A DNA stretch of 62,467 nucleotides from Clostridia bacterium (GCA_017428085.1 JAFRRP010000068.1:1-62467), one strand, 5' to 3'. Positions 7,680 through 16,240 are shown, counted from the first letter of the stretch. Made by a program: numbers and translations. The notes: generated from the sequence alone by a model not told the origin.

Positions 7680-8717
7680 TTACAGTCCGTTCTTGATGCG
7701 GTTTTCGGCAAAGCGCTGGGCGATGACGCCTTCGGGCTCGCCGGTAGCCTTGGATTCCTCAAGGATATCGTAAACGGTGTTGTAGATGTTGTGGACCTGC
7801 CTGAGCACGTTCTCCTTGTCGTAGGTGGTGAAGGCTTCCTGACCGGCGTTGATGACGCCGCCGCCGTTGATGATGAAGTCGGGGGCGTACACGATGCCTT
7901 TCTTTTTCAGGGCGACGCCGCACTCGTCGTCAAGGATCACGTTGTTGGCGGCGCCGGCGATGGCCTTGCACTTGAACTGCGGGATGGTGTCGTAATTGAC
8001 GACGGCGCCGAGGGCGCAGGGCGCGAAGATGTCGCAGTCCACGCCGTAGATCTCGTCGGCGGCCACCTCGGTGGCGCCCAGTTCGTTGACGGCCTTCGCC
8101 ATGATCTCGCGGTTCTTGTTGTTGCAGACGATCAACTTCGCGCCGGCGTCGTGCAGCTTGCAGGCCAGATCGAAACCGACCTTGCCGAGGCCCTGCACGG
8201 CGATGGTAAGGCCGTTGAGGTCGTCGGAGCCGAAGGTGAATTTCGCCGTGGCGCGGATGCCGTCAAAGCAGCCGATGGCGGTGAAGGGAGAGGGGTCGCC
8301 GCTGACGTCGGCGCGGCCCACCACGTACTGGGTCTTGCGCAGCATGATGTCCGCGTCGTGGGTGTCGGTGTTGACGTCTTCCGCGGTCAGGTAACGGCCG
8401 CCCAGGCTCTCCACGCACTCCGCGTAGGCTTCAAACAGCGCGTCGGTCTTTTCGCTGGGATCCGCGATGATGACGCCCTTGCCGCCGCCGATGGGCATGC
8501 CGGCGGCCGCGTTCTTGAAGCTCATGCCTCTGGAAAGGCGCAGCACGTCGAACAGCGCGTCGTCCATGCATTTATAGGGATACAGGCGGCAGCCGCCCAG
8601 CGCCGGGCCCAGCCTGGTGCTGTGGATGGCGATGATGCACTTCAGCTTTGCCGCTTCGTTGGTGAAAAACGCTACTTCCTCATGACCGTATTTGGCGATC
8701 ATTTCAACATTGTTCAT
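7680..8717 (-). CDS. Leucine dehydrogenase (Glu/Leu/Phe/Val dehydrogenase family)
   Basis: A 345-residue NAD-dependent amino acid dehydrogenase that interconverts branched-chain amino acids and 2-oxo acids with ammonia. The first domain contains Lys68 (MSFKNA) and Lys80 in PIGGGKGV; these match the numbering of the two active-site lysines of bacillar leucine dehydrogenases. The Rossmann domain has GLGKVG, and the NGGGVINAGQE stretch near the C-terminus is the family signature. AAGGAG lies about 10 nt upstream of the chosen ATG, which also sits behind a near-perfect promoter, so the longer reading from 8816 is rejected. A role in branched-chain amino acid fermentation or biosynthesis is inferred; preference for Leu over Val cannot be settled. 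Confidence 0.9.
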   Translation of the reverse strand: MNNVEMIAKYGHEEVAFFTNEAAKLKCIIAIHSTRLGPALGGCRLYPYKCMDDALFDVLRLSRGMSFKNAAAGMPIGGGKGVIIADPSEKTDALFEAYAECVESLGGRYLTAEDVNTDTHDADIMLRKTQYVVGRADVSGDPSPFTAIGCFDGIRATAKFTFGSDDLNGLTIAVQGLGKVGFDLACKLHDAGAKLIVCNNKNREIMAKAVNELGATEVAADEIYGVDCDIFAPCALGAVVNYDTIPQFKCKAIAGAANNVILDDECGVALKKKGIVYAPDFIINGGGVINAGQEAFTTYDKENVLRQVHNIYNTVYDILEESKATGEPEGVIAQRFAENRIKNGL

Positions 8718-8753
8718 GGGTATCAATCTCCTTTTTGTTTTTAGGGCCCTTTT

Positions 8754-8782
8754 ATCATAATGTTTTTTTGGGAAAATGTCAA
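8754..8782 (-). promoter_or_regulatory. Sigma-A promoter for leucine dehydrogenase
   Basis: On the minus strand, TTGACA (8782-8777) and TATGAT (8759-8754) are spaced by 17 bp. This is one of the strongest promoters in the window and it fixes the start at 8717. Confidence 0.85.
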
Positions 8783-8842
8783 TCTTTTTTGATCGAAGAA
8801 GGGATCGGGTGCGCAAACCGGCGAAAACGGCGCTGTTTTGAC

Positions 8843-8871
8843 TTGCGTTTCGATCGAAGCCGCTGTATAAT
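8843..8871 (+). promoter_or_regulatory. Sigma-A promoter for the YgjV-like gene
   Basis: TTGCGT (8843-8848), 17 bp, perfect TATAAT (8866-8871). A closer -35 match, TTGACT at 8838, would give a 22-bp spacer and is less likely. Confidence 0.7.
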
Positions 8872-8940
8872 AGGATATCATGATCGGCGGGATGCGGGCA
8901 GTTTCCCGCTGAATAAAAAAGATGAAAGGGAGGCGGTCGT

Positions 8941-9516
8941 TTGACGGAGTTCTTTCGCGCGCATTTTGACCTGTTCGCGCAGGCGGCGGGCTATATCGCC
9001 ATGGCGCTGACGATCCTGTCGTTCCAGTTCCGCAAGCACCGCTGGATCATGGCGTTCATGACGGCCTCCTCCGTGTTTTGGATCATTCATTACGTGATGA
9101 TGGGGCTGTACCCGGCGGCGGCCATCAACACCATGAATATGTTCCGCAACTATATTTACAGCTTACGGGAAAAGAAGGGGATCAACACCAAGCTGATCCC
9201 GGCGTTTTTCGTCGTCGTGGCTGCCGTGTCCGTGTTTGCCACGTGGGAGAACGCATGGAGCGTGCTGCCGCTGATGGCCTCCGTCATCGCGACCATCGCC
9301 AACTGGCAGACGCAGACCACGCGGCTGAAGCTGTTGAGCTGCCCGCGCTACGGGCTGTGGCTGGCCTACGACATCATCAACGGCTCGCAGGCGGGCGTCG
9401 TCAACGACGCGTTCACCATCGGCTCCATCGTCTTTTCGCTGGTGAAGGAACGGGTGACGCGAAAAAAAGAGGCGGAACAGGCTGCTGAGCCGCAAGTCGT
9501 AAGTCGTGAGTCGTAA
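8941..9516 (+). CDS. YgjV-family inner membrane protein
   Basis: A 191-residue polytopic membrane protein with about five to six hydrophobic segments (roughly 11-30, 35-55, 80-100, 105-120 and 145-165). The early GYIAMALTILSFQFRKHR, the conserved NTMNMFRNY loop and the SCPRYGLW motif match the YgjV (Imp-YgjV) family of unknown function. TTG is used as start: AAAGGGAGG ends 7 nt before it and no in-frame ATG fits better. The last codons (VVSRES and stop) are encoded inside a heptanucleotide array (9494-9535), so the C-terminus appears to have been created or altered by the repeat. It has its own promoter and terminator and stands alone. Confidence 0.78.
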   Translation: MTEFFRAHFDLFAQAAGYIAMALTILSFQFRKHRWIMAFMTASSVFWIIHYVMMGLYPAAAINTMNMFRNYIYSLREKKGINTKLIPAFFVVVAAVSVFATWENAWSVLPLMASVIATIANWQTQTTRLKLLSCPRYGLWLAYDIINGSQAGVVNDAFTIGSIVFSLVKERVTRKKEAEQAAEPQVVSRES

Positions 9517-9535
9517 GACGGAAGTCGTGAGTCGG
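9494..9535. repeat. Heptanucleotide array overlapping the end of the YgjV-like gene
   Basis: Six consecutive 7-nt units with consensus RAGTCGT (9494-9535), the third being GAGTCGT and the fourth AAGACGG. On the other strand the unit is ACGACTY, close to the GACGACT unit at 7594-7614. The first three units are inside the coding region. Confidence 0.75.
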
Positions 9536-9541
9536 AAGAAG

Positions 9542-9563
9542 CGGCGCTTTGCGCCGTTTTTTT
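9542..9563 (+). terminator. Intrinsic terminator after the YgjV-like gene
   Basis: CGGCGC (9542-9547), TTT loop, GCGCCG (9551-9556) followed by seven T. Confidence 0.82.
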
Positions 9564-9633
9564 ATTTTACGGGAAAAACGGCTGTCGTGACGGATATAGA
9601 ATCGGAAGATTGAGTGAAAAACGACAAAAAATG

Positions 9634-9662
9634 TTGCAATGGAAACGGGAATACTGTATACT
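9634..9662 (+). promoter_or_regulatory. Sigma-A promoter for the GPH transporter / LRR lipoprotein operon
   Basis: TTGCAA (9634-9639), 17 bp, TATACT (9657-9662). A second TATAAT lies at 9667-9672 but lacks a good -35. Confidence 0.75.
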
Positions 9663-9700
9663 GTTCTATAATGAATGAAAAAGGAAAGTGAGGAAACGGC

Positions 9701-11398
9701 ATGGAGCAGGCAAAACAAAAAGCCTCCCTGCAGCAAAAGGCGGCGGACCTGATTTTAGGTCTGAAGACGAACTGGAACGTTCCCAAGCCCGGCGAGTATA
9801 CCAGCATCAAGGAATTCTTATTCTACTGTCTGGGTATCATGGGCGTGTGCGCGTTCACGTTCATCTGCGGCGACACGGTCTGTTTTACCGCCTCTTACCT
9901 GTGCGGATCGATCTTTGAGATCCAGCTGATGGATTTCACCATCATCACCTTCATCGCGCTGGCGGTCAAATACGCCACGCTGTACATCGAATCCATCTCG
10001 ATGACCATCTTCGAGAACCTCGGCCATCTGGAGGGCAAGAAGAAACAGACCGCCGCCATCGCGTATATCGTCTGCGCGCTGGTGGGCGTCGTGTTCTACT
10101 TTATCCCCTCCGCGCCCTTTGAATTCATCATCAAGGGACTGCCGCAGCTGGTGGCCAACAGCCTTGTCATCATGGGCGTGGGCGGTCTTGTCAACTGGTT
10201 CCTGCGGGCCAAGTTCTGCCGCAAGTACGGCCGCTACAAGCCCTTCCTGGTGGCCTACGGCATCCCCATCTCCATCATCACCTGCATCATCCCCTTTATC
10301 CCCACCACGCTGGAGTACACCACGCGCCTGGTGGTGCTGCACTTCCTGTTCACCCTGCGGGACCGCTTCGCCGCCATTCACTACATGAATCCCAAGGCGA
10401 TCGTGGCGCTGATCACCCCCAACACGGTGGAACGGCAGAAGTACCATTCCATCGGCGCCATCTTCCTGGGCTTCCTGCGGTCCATCTTCCGCATCGTGTT
10501 CCCCATCATGATCCGTTCCACCGGCGGCCTGCTGGATATCCGTTCTTATCGCTTCTTCGTCCCCATCCTGTGCGTCTTCGGCTTCGGTATGGCGTTCTTT
10601 ACGCTGGGCATCAAAGAGCGCGTGGCGGCGGGACAGACGGCGGCGCCGAAGGTGGAATTCGGCAAGAGCTCCAGAGCGCTGCTGAAAAACAAGTATTTCT
10701 GGATCGTCAACATCGCCACGGTGTTCGGTCTGTGGAACGCCATCGCGGACGGCGTGATCAACTATACGCTGGTCTATTCGCTGCGTATCGAATGGATCAC
10801 CGGCCTTGTCAGCATCGTGGGCATCACCAGCGTGGTAGGCAACCTCGCCATGCCGTCGCTGGTCAAACGGTTTGAAAAGCGCAACATCATCCTGTGCATG
10901 CGGGCGGTGTGGATCTTGGTCACCGCCGGATACCTGATCGGTCTGAACAACGGCAACAGCGTGCCCATCCTTATGTTTTTCATCTTCCTGCGCAGCGCCA
11001 TTTCCGCGGGCTGCGGCGGCCTGACGGACGGCCTGAACGCGGATATCCTGGACTACCACCAGTGGAAGACCGGCCAGCGGGCGGACAACATGATCGGCAT
11101 TTTCGGCTGGTTCACCACGCCCATCGGCACGCTGTTGGGTCTGGTTTCCCCCGCGCTGCTGAAATTCGCGGGCTTTACCTCCGACTGGGACGTGCTGTTC
11201 GACAGCACGGTGTTCAGCAACGTGATGCACATCTACGTGTATCTGGGCATCATCGGTCTGGTATTGGCTACGCTGCCCTTCATCGGCTATGATCTGACGC
11301 GGGAGATGCACGACAAGTGCGTGAAGGAGATCGCCGAACGGGAGGCGGCTGCCGCCGCGCAGGGCGAACTGACGGAAAGCGAGGTGGAAGCGCAATGA
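9701..11398 (+). CDS. MFS transporter, GPH (glycoside-pentoside-hexuronide) type
   Basis: A 565-residue integral membrane protein with about 12 hydrophobic segments. The cytoplasmic loop after the early helices contains the CRKYGRYKPFL motif that matches the conserved (K/R)xGRxxP(F/Y) loop of GPH cation:sugar symporters, and a central cytoplasmic loop separates the two halves near residue 310. The C-terminus is a short Ala/Glu-rich tail. A start at 9701 is supported by GTGAGG 12 nt upstream and the promoter. It overlaps the following lipoprotein gene by ATGA, so the two are translationally coupled. Uptake of a glycoside is the family expectation; the actual substrate is unknown. Confidence 0.78.
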   Translation: MEQAKQKASLQQKAADLILGLKTNWNVPKPGEYTSIKEFLFYCLGIMGVCAFTFICGDTVCFTASYLCGSIFEIQLMDFTIITFIALAVKYATLYIESISMTIFENLGHLEGKKKQTAAIAYIVCALVGVVFYFIPSAPFEFIIKGLPQLVANSLVIMGVGGLVNWFLRAKFCRKYGRYKPFLVAYGIPISIITCIIPFIPTTLEYTTRLVVLHFLFTLRDRFAAIHYMNPKAIVALITPNTVERQKYHSIGAIFLGFLRSIFRIVFPIMIRSTGGLLDIRSYRFFVPILCVFGFGMAFFTLGIKERVAAGQTAAPKVEFGKSSRALLKNKYFWIVNIATVFGLWNAIADGVINYTLVYSLRIEWITGLVSIVGITSVVGNLAMPSLVKRFEKRNIILCMRAVWILVTAGYLIGLNNGNSVPILMFFIFLRSAISAGCGGLTDGLNADILDYHQWKTGQRADNMIGIFGWFTTPIGTLLGLVSPALLKFAGFTSDWDVLFDSTVFSNVMHIYVYLGIIGLVLATLPFIGYDLTREMHDKCVKEIAEREAAAAAQGELTESEVEAQ

Positions 11399-12234
11399 AA
11401 AAATGGTTGGCATTGACGGCGCTGCTGCTGGCCGTGATCGCGTTTTCCTCCTGCTCCAAAAAGCAGGACGGGATGAATTATAAAGAGACGGAGGGCGGCC
11501 TTGCCATCACCGGTTACTCGGACAAGACCACCGTCACGGAGCTGGTCGTGCCGGACGAGATCGGCGGCGTGCCCGTGGTGCGCATCGAGGACTTCGGCAT
11601 CTGCAACGCGGAGAGCCTGACGAAGATCACCCTCGGCAAAAACGTGGCGTCGCTGGGGGGCTGGGCCATGACCAACAACCAGCATATCGTCTCCTACGAG
11701 GTGGACCCCGCCAACGAGTATTTCACCTCGGTGGACGGCGTGCTGTTTTCCAAGGATATGAAGACGCTGTACTGCTACCCCTGCGGCAGGAACATCAACT
11801 TCGATAAATACGGCCGCACGGAGGACACCACCGAGTACCGTATCCCGGACGGCGTGGAGACCATCGCCACCAAGGCGTTCTACAAGTGCTATTACGTGGA
11901 CGTGACCTATATCCCCGATTCCGTCTCCCGGATCGAGGAGAAGGCCTTCCATCGGGCTTCCGCCATGACGGGGCTGACGCTGCCGGCGCATCTGGAGTAC
12001 ATCGGCAAGGACGCCTTCGCCTACGCCTTCGGCGCTTCCGACGACAAGGAAAAGCTGGATATCACGATCCCCGCCTCCATTAAGGAGATCGGCGAGTACG
12101 CCTTCTTCAATGACGACGGCATCAACTCCGTCACCGTGCTGGCGAAGGAGGAGGACGTGACGCTGGGCGCCAAGTGGCAGCCCACCTCCAAGGGCAAGAT
12201 CATCGGGGACTGCGCCGTGACCTTCGCGCCGTAG
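11395..12234 (+). CDS. Leucine-rich-repeat lipoprotein (BspA-like)
   Basis: A 279-residue lipoprotein. The signal peptide ends in a lipobox (AFSSC) with Cys20 as the lipidated residue. The mature part is built of BspA/LRR_5-type repeats of about 22-25 residues, recognisable by IPDGVETIATKAF, IPDSVSRIEEKAF, LPAHLEYIGKDAF and IPASIKEIGEYAF; the last has the usual capping turn. An insert around residues 100-140 interrupts the repeats. BspA-like proteins in gut Firmicutes act in adhesion or binding; a role beside a sugar transporter could be substrate capture, but that is inference. The ATG at 11395 overlaps the transporter stop. Confidence 0.8.
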   Translation: MKKWLALTALLLAVIAFSSCSKKQDGMNYKETEGGLAITGYSDKTTVTELVVPDEIGGVPVVRIEDFGICNAESLTKITLGKNVASLGGWAMTNNQHIVSYEVDPANEYFTSVDGVLFSKDMKTLYCYPCGRNINFDKYGRTEDTTEYRIPDGVETIATKAFYKCYYVDVTYIPDSVSRIEEKAFHRASAMTGLTLPAHLEYIGKDAFAYAFGASDDKEKLDITIPASIKEIGEYAFFNDDGINSVTVLAKEEDVTLGAKWQPTSKGKIIGDCAVTFAP

Positions 12235-12240
12235 AAGCGC

Positions 12241-12357
12241 GGCACGCTGCCGCGGCACGCTGCCGCAGTACGCTGCCGTAACACGCTGCCGTAGCACGCT
12301 GCCGCAGTACGCTGCCGTAACACGCTGCCGTAGCACGCTGCCGTAGCACGCTGCCTC
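12241..12357. repeat. Nine tandem 13-bp repeats
   Basis: Nine contiguous units of consensus AGCACGCTGCCGT with variation confined mainly to positions 1-3 and 13. Pairs of adjacent units can form CGGCA-CGC-TGCCG hairpins. The array starts 7 bp after the LRR lipoprotein stop codon. Confidence 0.92.
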
Positions 12358-12361
12358 AGCA

Positions 12362-12466
12362 GCGTTGATCGACGGAGCTGAGGCCCCGTGCTGCAATGCG
12401 TTGATCGACGGAGCTGAGGCTCCGTGCTGCAATGCGTTGATCGACGGAGCTGAGGCTCCGTGCTGC
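12362..12466. repeat. Three tandem 36-bp repeats with an internal hairpin
   Basis: Copies begin at 12362, 12398 and 12434; period 36, with copies 2 and 3 identical over the 33-nt core. Each contains the perfect stem-loop CGGAGC-TGAG-GCTCCG (one T-to-C change in copy 1) and a GTTGATCGAC near-palindrome. There are no spacers, and the array ends just before the RBS of the next gene. Confidence 0.92.
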
Positions 12467-12494
12467 AAAAGAGAGATAAAAAGGAGGTATCGTA

Positions 12495-14153
12495 ATGTTT
12501 GCTTTCTCATCCGCAACGCTTTTTCTGAAAAAAGTGATCGCCTATCTGTCCGCCATGATCATCTTCATGGCTTCCGGAGGAGGAGTGAGTATGTCCGATC
12601 TCAATCCCGCATCCCTGATGGCGCGCGGCTGCGTGGAAAACCCGCTGTCCGTCCCCTCGTGGTCGTTCTACGACGCCACCGCCAAGGTGCGCCGCACGCA
12701 GGCGCTGGAAAAAACCCGCGACTACACCATGTACCTTGCCAAAAACGAGAGGGAATACTGCCAGCTCGTCTTGCAGCTCCGTTCCAAACGGAGCAATCTG
12801 CAGGTGAGCTGCACCGATTTCACCAACGAGGCAGGCGACGTGCTGCCCGCGACCTTCTGCGAGGAATTTTTCCTCAAGACCAGCGGCAACACCGTGGACG
12901 GGACCTATCCCGAGCAATTGATCCCGGTGAAGCAGGATCACAAGCTGGAGATGGAGGCCGCGGTCAACTACCCGTATTACATCGGCGTGCGGACCACGGC
13001 GGACACCGTTCCCGGCGACTATACCGCCACGGTGAAGCTGACCAACGCCGATCAGCCGGACAACAGATTTGAGAACCTTACCGTGGAGGTCCGCGCCCAC
13101 GTGTGGGACTTCACGCTGCCGGAAGCGCCCTGTATGGATACCGCCATGGGGCTGGAGAAATGGCAGATCGCCCGGGAGCACGGCGTGGACGCAAACAGCG
13201 AAAAGGCGACGCAGCTTTACAAGGCGTATTATGAATTTCTGCTGGACCACGGCATCTCCGCCTACAACCTGCCGGTGGATATCCTCACTGACGAGGCGGA
13301 CGCCTATATGAGCGACCCGCGCTGCACGTCCTTCTGCGTGCCCTACGGCGACGACGATACCATCCGGGCGTATTACGAAAAGCTGTCCTCCCACCCGGAG
13401 TGGCTGAAGAAGGCGTATTTCTATCCCATCGACGAGCCCACCAAAGAGGAGGACTACGAGCGTTATCGGGAGATCACGGACCGTCTGGCGGGCCTGTTCC
13501 CGGATTACAACATGGTGACGCCGTTCTACGTCAACGAGGTGGAGATCGACGGCGGGAAGCAGTACGGCGTGGACCTGCAGGACGGCAGAAGCAGCATCAT
13601 GTGCCCGGAGACCGTCGTCTTTGACGAAAAGGGCTTTGCCGAGCGCGCGTATGAACGGCAGGCAAACGGCGATAAGCTGTGGTGGTACGTCTGCTGCGGC
13701 CCCGGCCCCAAGACAGACTACTGCAACCTGTTCACGCAGCAGGACGGGATCAAACACCGGATCCTGTTCTGGCAGCAGAAGCAGTATAACGTGACCGGCC
13801 TGCTGTACTGGAGCACCAGCTACTGGTGTGATACCATCGGCGGCCCGTGGGCCTCCTCCTGGACGACCCCGTGGACGGGCGTCGATACCTACGGCGACGG
13901 CGTGCTGGTCTATCCCGGCCGGGCGGTGGGGATCGACGGCCCCGTTTCCGGCCTGCGGCTGGAGGCGGTCGCCAACGGCATCGAGGACTACGCCTACCTG
14001 TGCATGGCGCAGGAGCTGCTGGGCGAAAAGTACGTGAGCAGGACCATCGCCAGGGTGACGAAGGACCTCACCCATTACACCCTCTCCGAAGCGCAGTTCG
14101 CCAAGGTGCGTGTTTCCCTCGGCGAAGCCATCGAGAAAGCATACCGCGCATGA
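12495..14153 (+). CDS. DUF4091 / GH123-like glycoside hydrolase-related protein
   Basis: A 552-residue protein resembling the DUF4091 (GH123-like) family: an N-terminal beta-sandwich (about residues 60-200, with GDYTATVKL), then a TIM-barrel with the acid pair Asp313-Glu314 in FYPIDEPTKEED, the position of the catalytic Asp-Glu of GH123 N-acetyl-beta-galactosaminidases, and the WYVCCGPGP and GLLYWSTSYW strands. The N-terminal 30 residues are hydrophobic, suggesting an anchor or signal. AAGGAGG (12480-12486) precedes the chosen ATG. A second ATG at 12591 has an equally strong GGAGGAGG site and would remove the hydrophobic segment, so both secreted and cytosolic forms are possible. It lies between two GPH transporters, which fits a role in glycoside use. 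Confidence 0.75.
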   Translation: MFAFSSATLFLKKVIAYLSAMIIFMASGGGVSMSDLNPASLMARGCVENPLSVPSWSFYDATAKVRRTQALEKTRDYTMYLAKNEREYCQLVLQLRSKRSNLQVSCTDFTNEAGDVLPATFCEEFFLKTSGNTVDGTYPEQLIPVKQDHKLEMEAAVNYPYYIGVRTTADTVPGDYTATVKLTNADQPDNRFENLTVEVRAHVWDFTLPEAPCMDTAMGLEKWQIAREHGVDANSEKATQLYKAYYEFLLDHGISAYNLPVDILTDEADAYMSDPRCTSFCVPYGDDDTIRAYYEKLSSHPEWLKKAYFYPIDEPTKEEDYERYREITDRLAGLFPDYNMVTPFYVNEVEIDGGKQYGVDLQDGRSSIMCPETVVFDEKGFAERAYERQANGDKLWWYVCCGPGPKTDYCNLFTQQDGIKHRILFWQQKQYNVTGLLYWSTSYWCDTIGGPWASSWTTPWTGVDTYGDGVLVYPGRAVGIDGPVSGLRLEAVANGIEDYAYLCMAQELLGEKYVSRTIARVTKDLTHYTLSEAQFAKVRVSLGEAIEKAYRA

Positions 14154-14176
14154 TCGTTTGTGACGGAATCGTCACG

Positions 14177-14205
14177 CGGGCTGCCGAAACGGCGGCCCGT
14201 TTTTT
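14177..14205 (+). terminator. Intrinsic terminator after the DUF4091 gene
   Basis: CGGGCTGCCG (14177-14186) with AAA loop and CGGCGGCCCG (14190-14199), one mismatch, followed by six T. A smaller TGACG-GAAT-CGTCA hairpin precedes it at 14161-14174. Confidence 0.82.
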
Positions 14206-14246
14206 GACCATTCTGTATAAAAAAACGAAAAAAGTCCCGATTACAA

Positions 14247-14275
14247 TTGACTATTTTTAAAAAGTATATTAAAAT
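14247..14275 (+). promoter_or_regulatory. Sigma-A promoter for the second GPH transporter
   Basis: TTGACT (14247-14252), 17 bp, TAAAAT (14270-14275), in a locally AT-rich stretch. Confidence 0.72.
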
Positions 14276-14318
14276 AATTCAGTAACCTTGTATCAAAGAT
14301 TCGTGAAGGAGACTGCGT

Positions 14319-16169
14319 ATGAGCAAACCGACGAACACGGGCGTTATGACCTACACCAAAAAAGAGCTGGCCGGCTTTTTGACCGGCCTGGCCGGACAGA
14401 ACATCATCTATAACATCATCGCCACGGGCCTTGCGTTCTATTTCCAGAGCGTCATCTTCCTCCCGGCGATCGCCTGCTCGCTGATCTTCGCGCTGGCGCG
14501 CGTCTGGGACGCGGTCAACGACCCCATGATGGGCACCATCGTGGACAAGACCCGCACCAAGTGGGGCAAGTGCAAGCCCTATCTGCTGTTCGTCCCCGTC
14601 GTCATCATGGCGACGACCATCCTGCCCTTCATCAACAGTATGTACGCCGAGCCCAACGACCTGCATGAAACGGTCGTGGCCCAGGAGGCGGAGTATGTCG
14701 CCTTCGCGGACAGCGATCTGGTGAAGTCCATCGAATACGACGGCGTGACGTATCTTTTCGTCCCCGCCGGCGGCAGCTGGGATCTGCAGAAGGACGAAAG
14801 CGGCAAACCCCTGATGGACGAGGACGGCAATATCGTCAAAACGCCCGTTATGGTCTATACGGACGCCGACAAAGCGCCGGTGACGGACCTCGCGGTGGCG
14901 GAGACCGTGCTGCAGGAATTCCAGAGCGAGCTGGGCTTCGTGAAGAAGACCGGCGCCAGGGCCGGGCTCATCATCGCCTGGGCCGCCATCTCCTATATTC
15001 TCTGGGGCATGACCTACACCATCGGCGATATTCCGCTGTGGGGCGTCACCTCCCTGATGACCGAGGACCAGAACGACCGCGCCAAGGCGCTGACGCTGGC
15101 CCGTGCGGTGGCGAACGTGGGTATGATCGGTACGCTGTTCACCATGATCGCCCCGTCCTTCCAGGGTATGTGGAAGGCGCGCGGCATGGACGAGGCGCAC
15201 TCCCTGCGCGCCGCGTATATCACGCTGGCCATCGTGATGACGGTCTTCGCCTCGGCGCTGTTCCAGGTGGCGGGCTTCGCCGTCAAGGAGAAGGTCTCGC
15301 CGCAGAACAAGAAGACCTATACCATCAAAGAGAACTTCAAGATCATGTTCGGCAACAAGCCCTTCCGGCAGATCCTGATCTCCGGCATCCTGCGCAGCCC
15401 CATCCAGCTGCTGGGCATCGTGGCCATGACGCTGGTCATGTATTACTTCTTTAACAACAACATCGGCAGCACACTGTTCGTGGACGGCGCGCTGAACGTG
15501 GATCTGGTGCTCAAGGTCGTGATCCTTGTGGTCGGGCTGTTTGGCGGTATGATCGTCTTCCCGCTGTTCGTGCCCAATCTCATCAAAAAGCACGAGAAGA
15601 AGAATATGTACAACTTCTTCAGCCTGATCGGCGCGATCCCCTTTGTGTTCATCTTCGTGTTCTTCAAGCTTACGGGCGGCAACATCCTCTCCTGGGGCGG
15701 CATGATCGTCATGTCCGTGCTGTTCTTCATGGGCGGCGCCTCCATGGGCTCCCTGAACGTGCTGCAGTCCGTTATGATCGCCGACTGCGTGGACTATGAG
15801 GAGTACACCAACGGCATCCGCCCGGACGGCGTGTTCTTCTCCGGCCAGTCCTTCATCACCAAGCTCTCCGCCGGTATCGCGTCCCTGATCTCCGGCGCGG
15901 TGTACATGGTGGTCGGTTTCTCCGACAAGAACGTGGCGCTGCTGAACAACGCCCTTGTGAACGGCGCGGATTTCAAGACCTACGGCGACGGCAAATTCGC
16001 CGCGGCCATGTTCTTCCTGATCTCCGTTCCCCCGGCGATCGGCATGGTGCTGGCGGCGATCCCCACGTGGCGTTACGCCCTGCCGGATAAGGAGCACACC
16101 CGCATCCTCGACGTGCTGAACGCCAAGCGACGCGAGAACGGAACCGAGGCCGCAGCGGACGCGGAATGA
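14319..16169 (+). CDS. GPH-family sugar transporter with a large extracellular insert
   Basis: A 616-residue MFS transporter. The signature loop DPMMGTIVDKTRTKWGKCKPY (in the TM2-TM3 loop, near residue 68-88) is diagnostic of GPH symporters. TM3 ends near residue 107, and about 105 mostly hydrophilic residues (107-213) follow before TM4 (GLIIAWAAISY), where other family members have a short turn. The insert contains EYDGVTYLFVP and several Asp/Glu-rich turns and looks folded. By MFS topology this loop faces outside. GAAGGAG precedes the ATG. It is monocistronic with its own promoter and a strong terminator. Confidence 0.83.
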   Translation: MSKPTNTGVMTYTKKELAGFLTGLAGQNIIYNIIATGLAFYFQSVIFLPAIACSLIFALARVWDAVNDPMMGTIVDKTRTKWGKCKPYLLFVPVVIMATTILPFINSMYAEPNDLHETVVAQEAEYVAFADSDLVKSIEYDGVTYLFVPAGGSWDLQKDESGKPLMDEDGNIVKTPVMVYTDADKAPVTDLAVAETVLQEFQSELGFVKKTGARAGLIIAWAAISYILWGMTYTIGDIPLWGVTSLMTEDQNDRAKALTLARAVANVGMIGTLFTMIAPSFQGMWKARGMDEAHSLRAAYITLAIVMTVFASALFQVAGFAVKEKVSPQNKKTYTIKENFKIMFGNKPFRQILISGILRSPIQLLGIVAMTLVMYYFFNNNIGSTLFVDGALNVDLVLKVVILVVGLFGGMIVFPLFVPNLIKKHEKKNMYNFFSLIGAIPFVFIFVFFKLTGGNILSWGGMIVMSVLFFMGGASMGSLNVLQSVMIADCVDYEEYTNGIRPDGVFFSGQSFITKLSAGIASLISGAVYMVVGFSDKNVALLNNALVNGADFKTYGDGKFAAAMFFLISVPPAIGMVLAAIPTWRYALPDKEHTRILDVLNAKRRENGTEAAADAE

Positions 16170-16202
16170 TATCTCCGTAACGATCAAACAAGACGAATAC
16201 AG

Positions 16203-16240
16203 AAAGACTTCCTCCGGCGAGCCGTGAGGAAGTCTTTTTT
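16203..16240 (+). terminator. Intrinsic terminator after the second GPH transporter
   Basis: A perfect 12-bp stem, AAAGACTTCCTC (16203-16214) with GAGGAAGTCTTT (16226-16237), an 11-nt loop and a T-run to 16240. Confidence 0.9.

Noticed and set aside
8838..8871. TTGACT/TATAAT as the YgjV promoter
   Set aside because: The 22-bp spacer is too long; the overlapping TTGCGT gives 17 bp.
12362..12466. 36-bp repeats as a CRISPR array
   Set aside because: The period and hairpin resemble CRISPR repeats, but the copies are strictly tandem with no spacers and there are no cas genes in the window.
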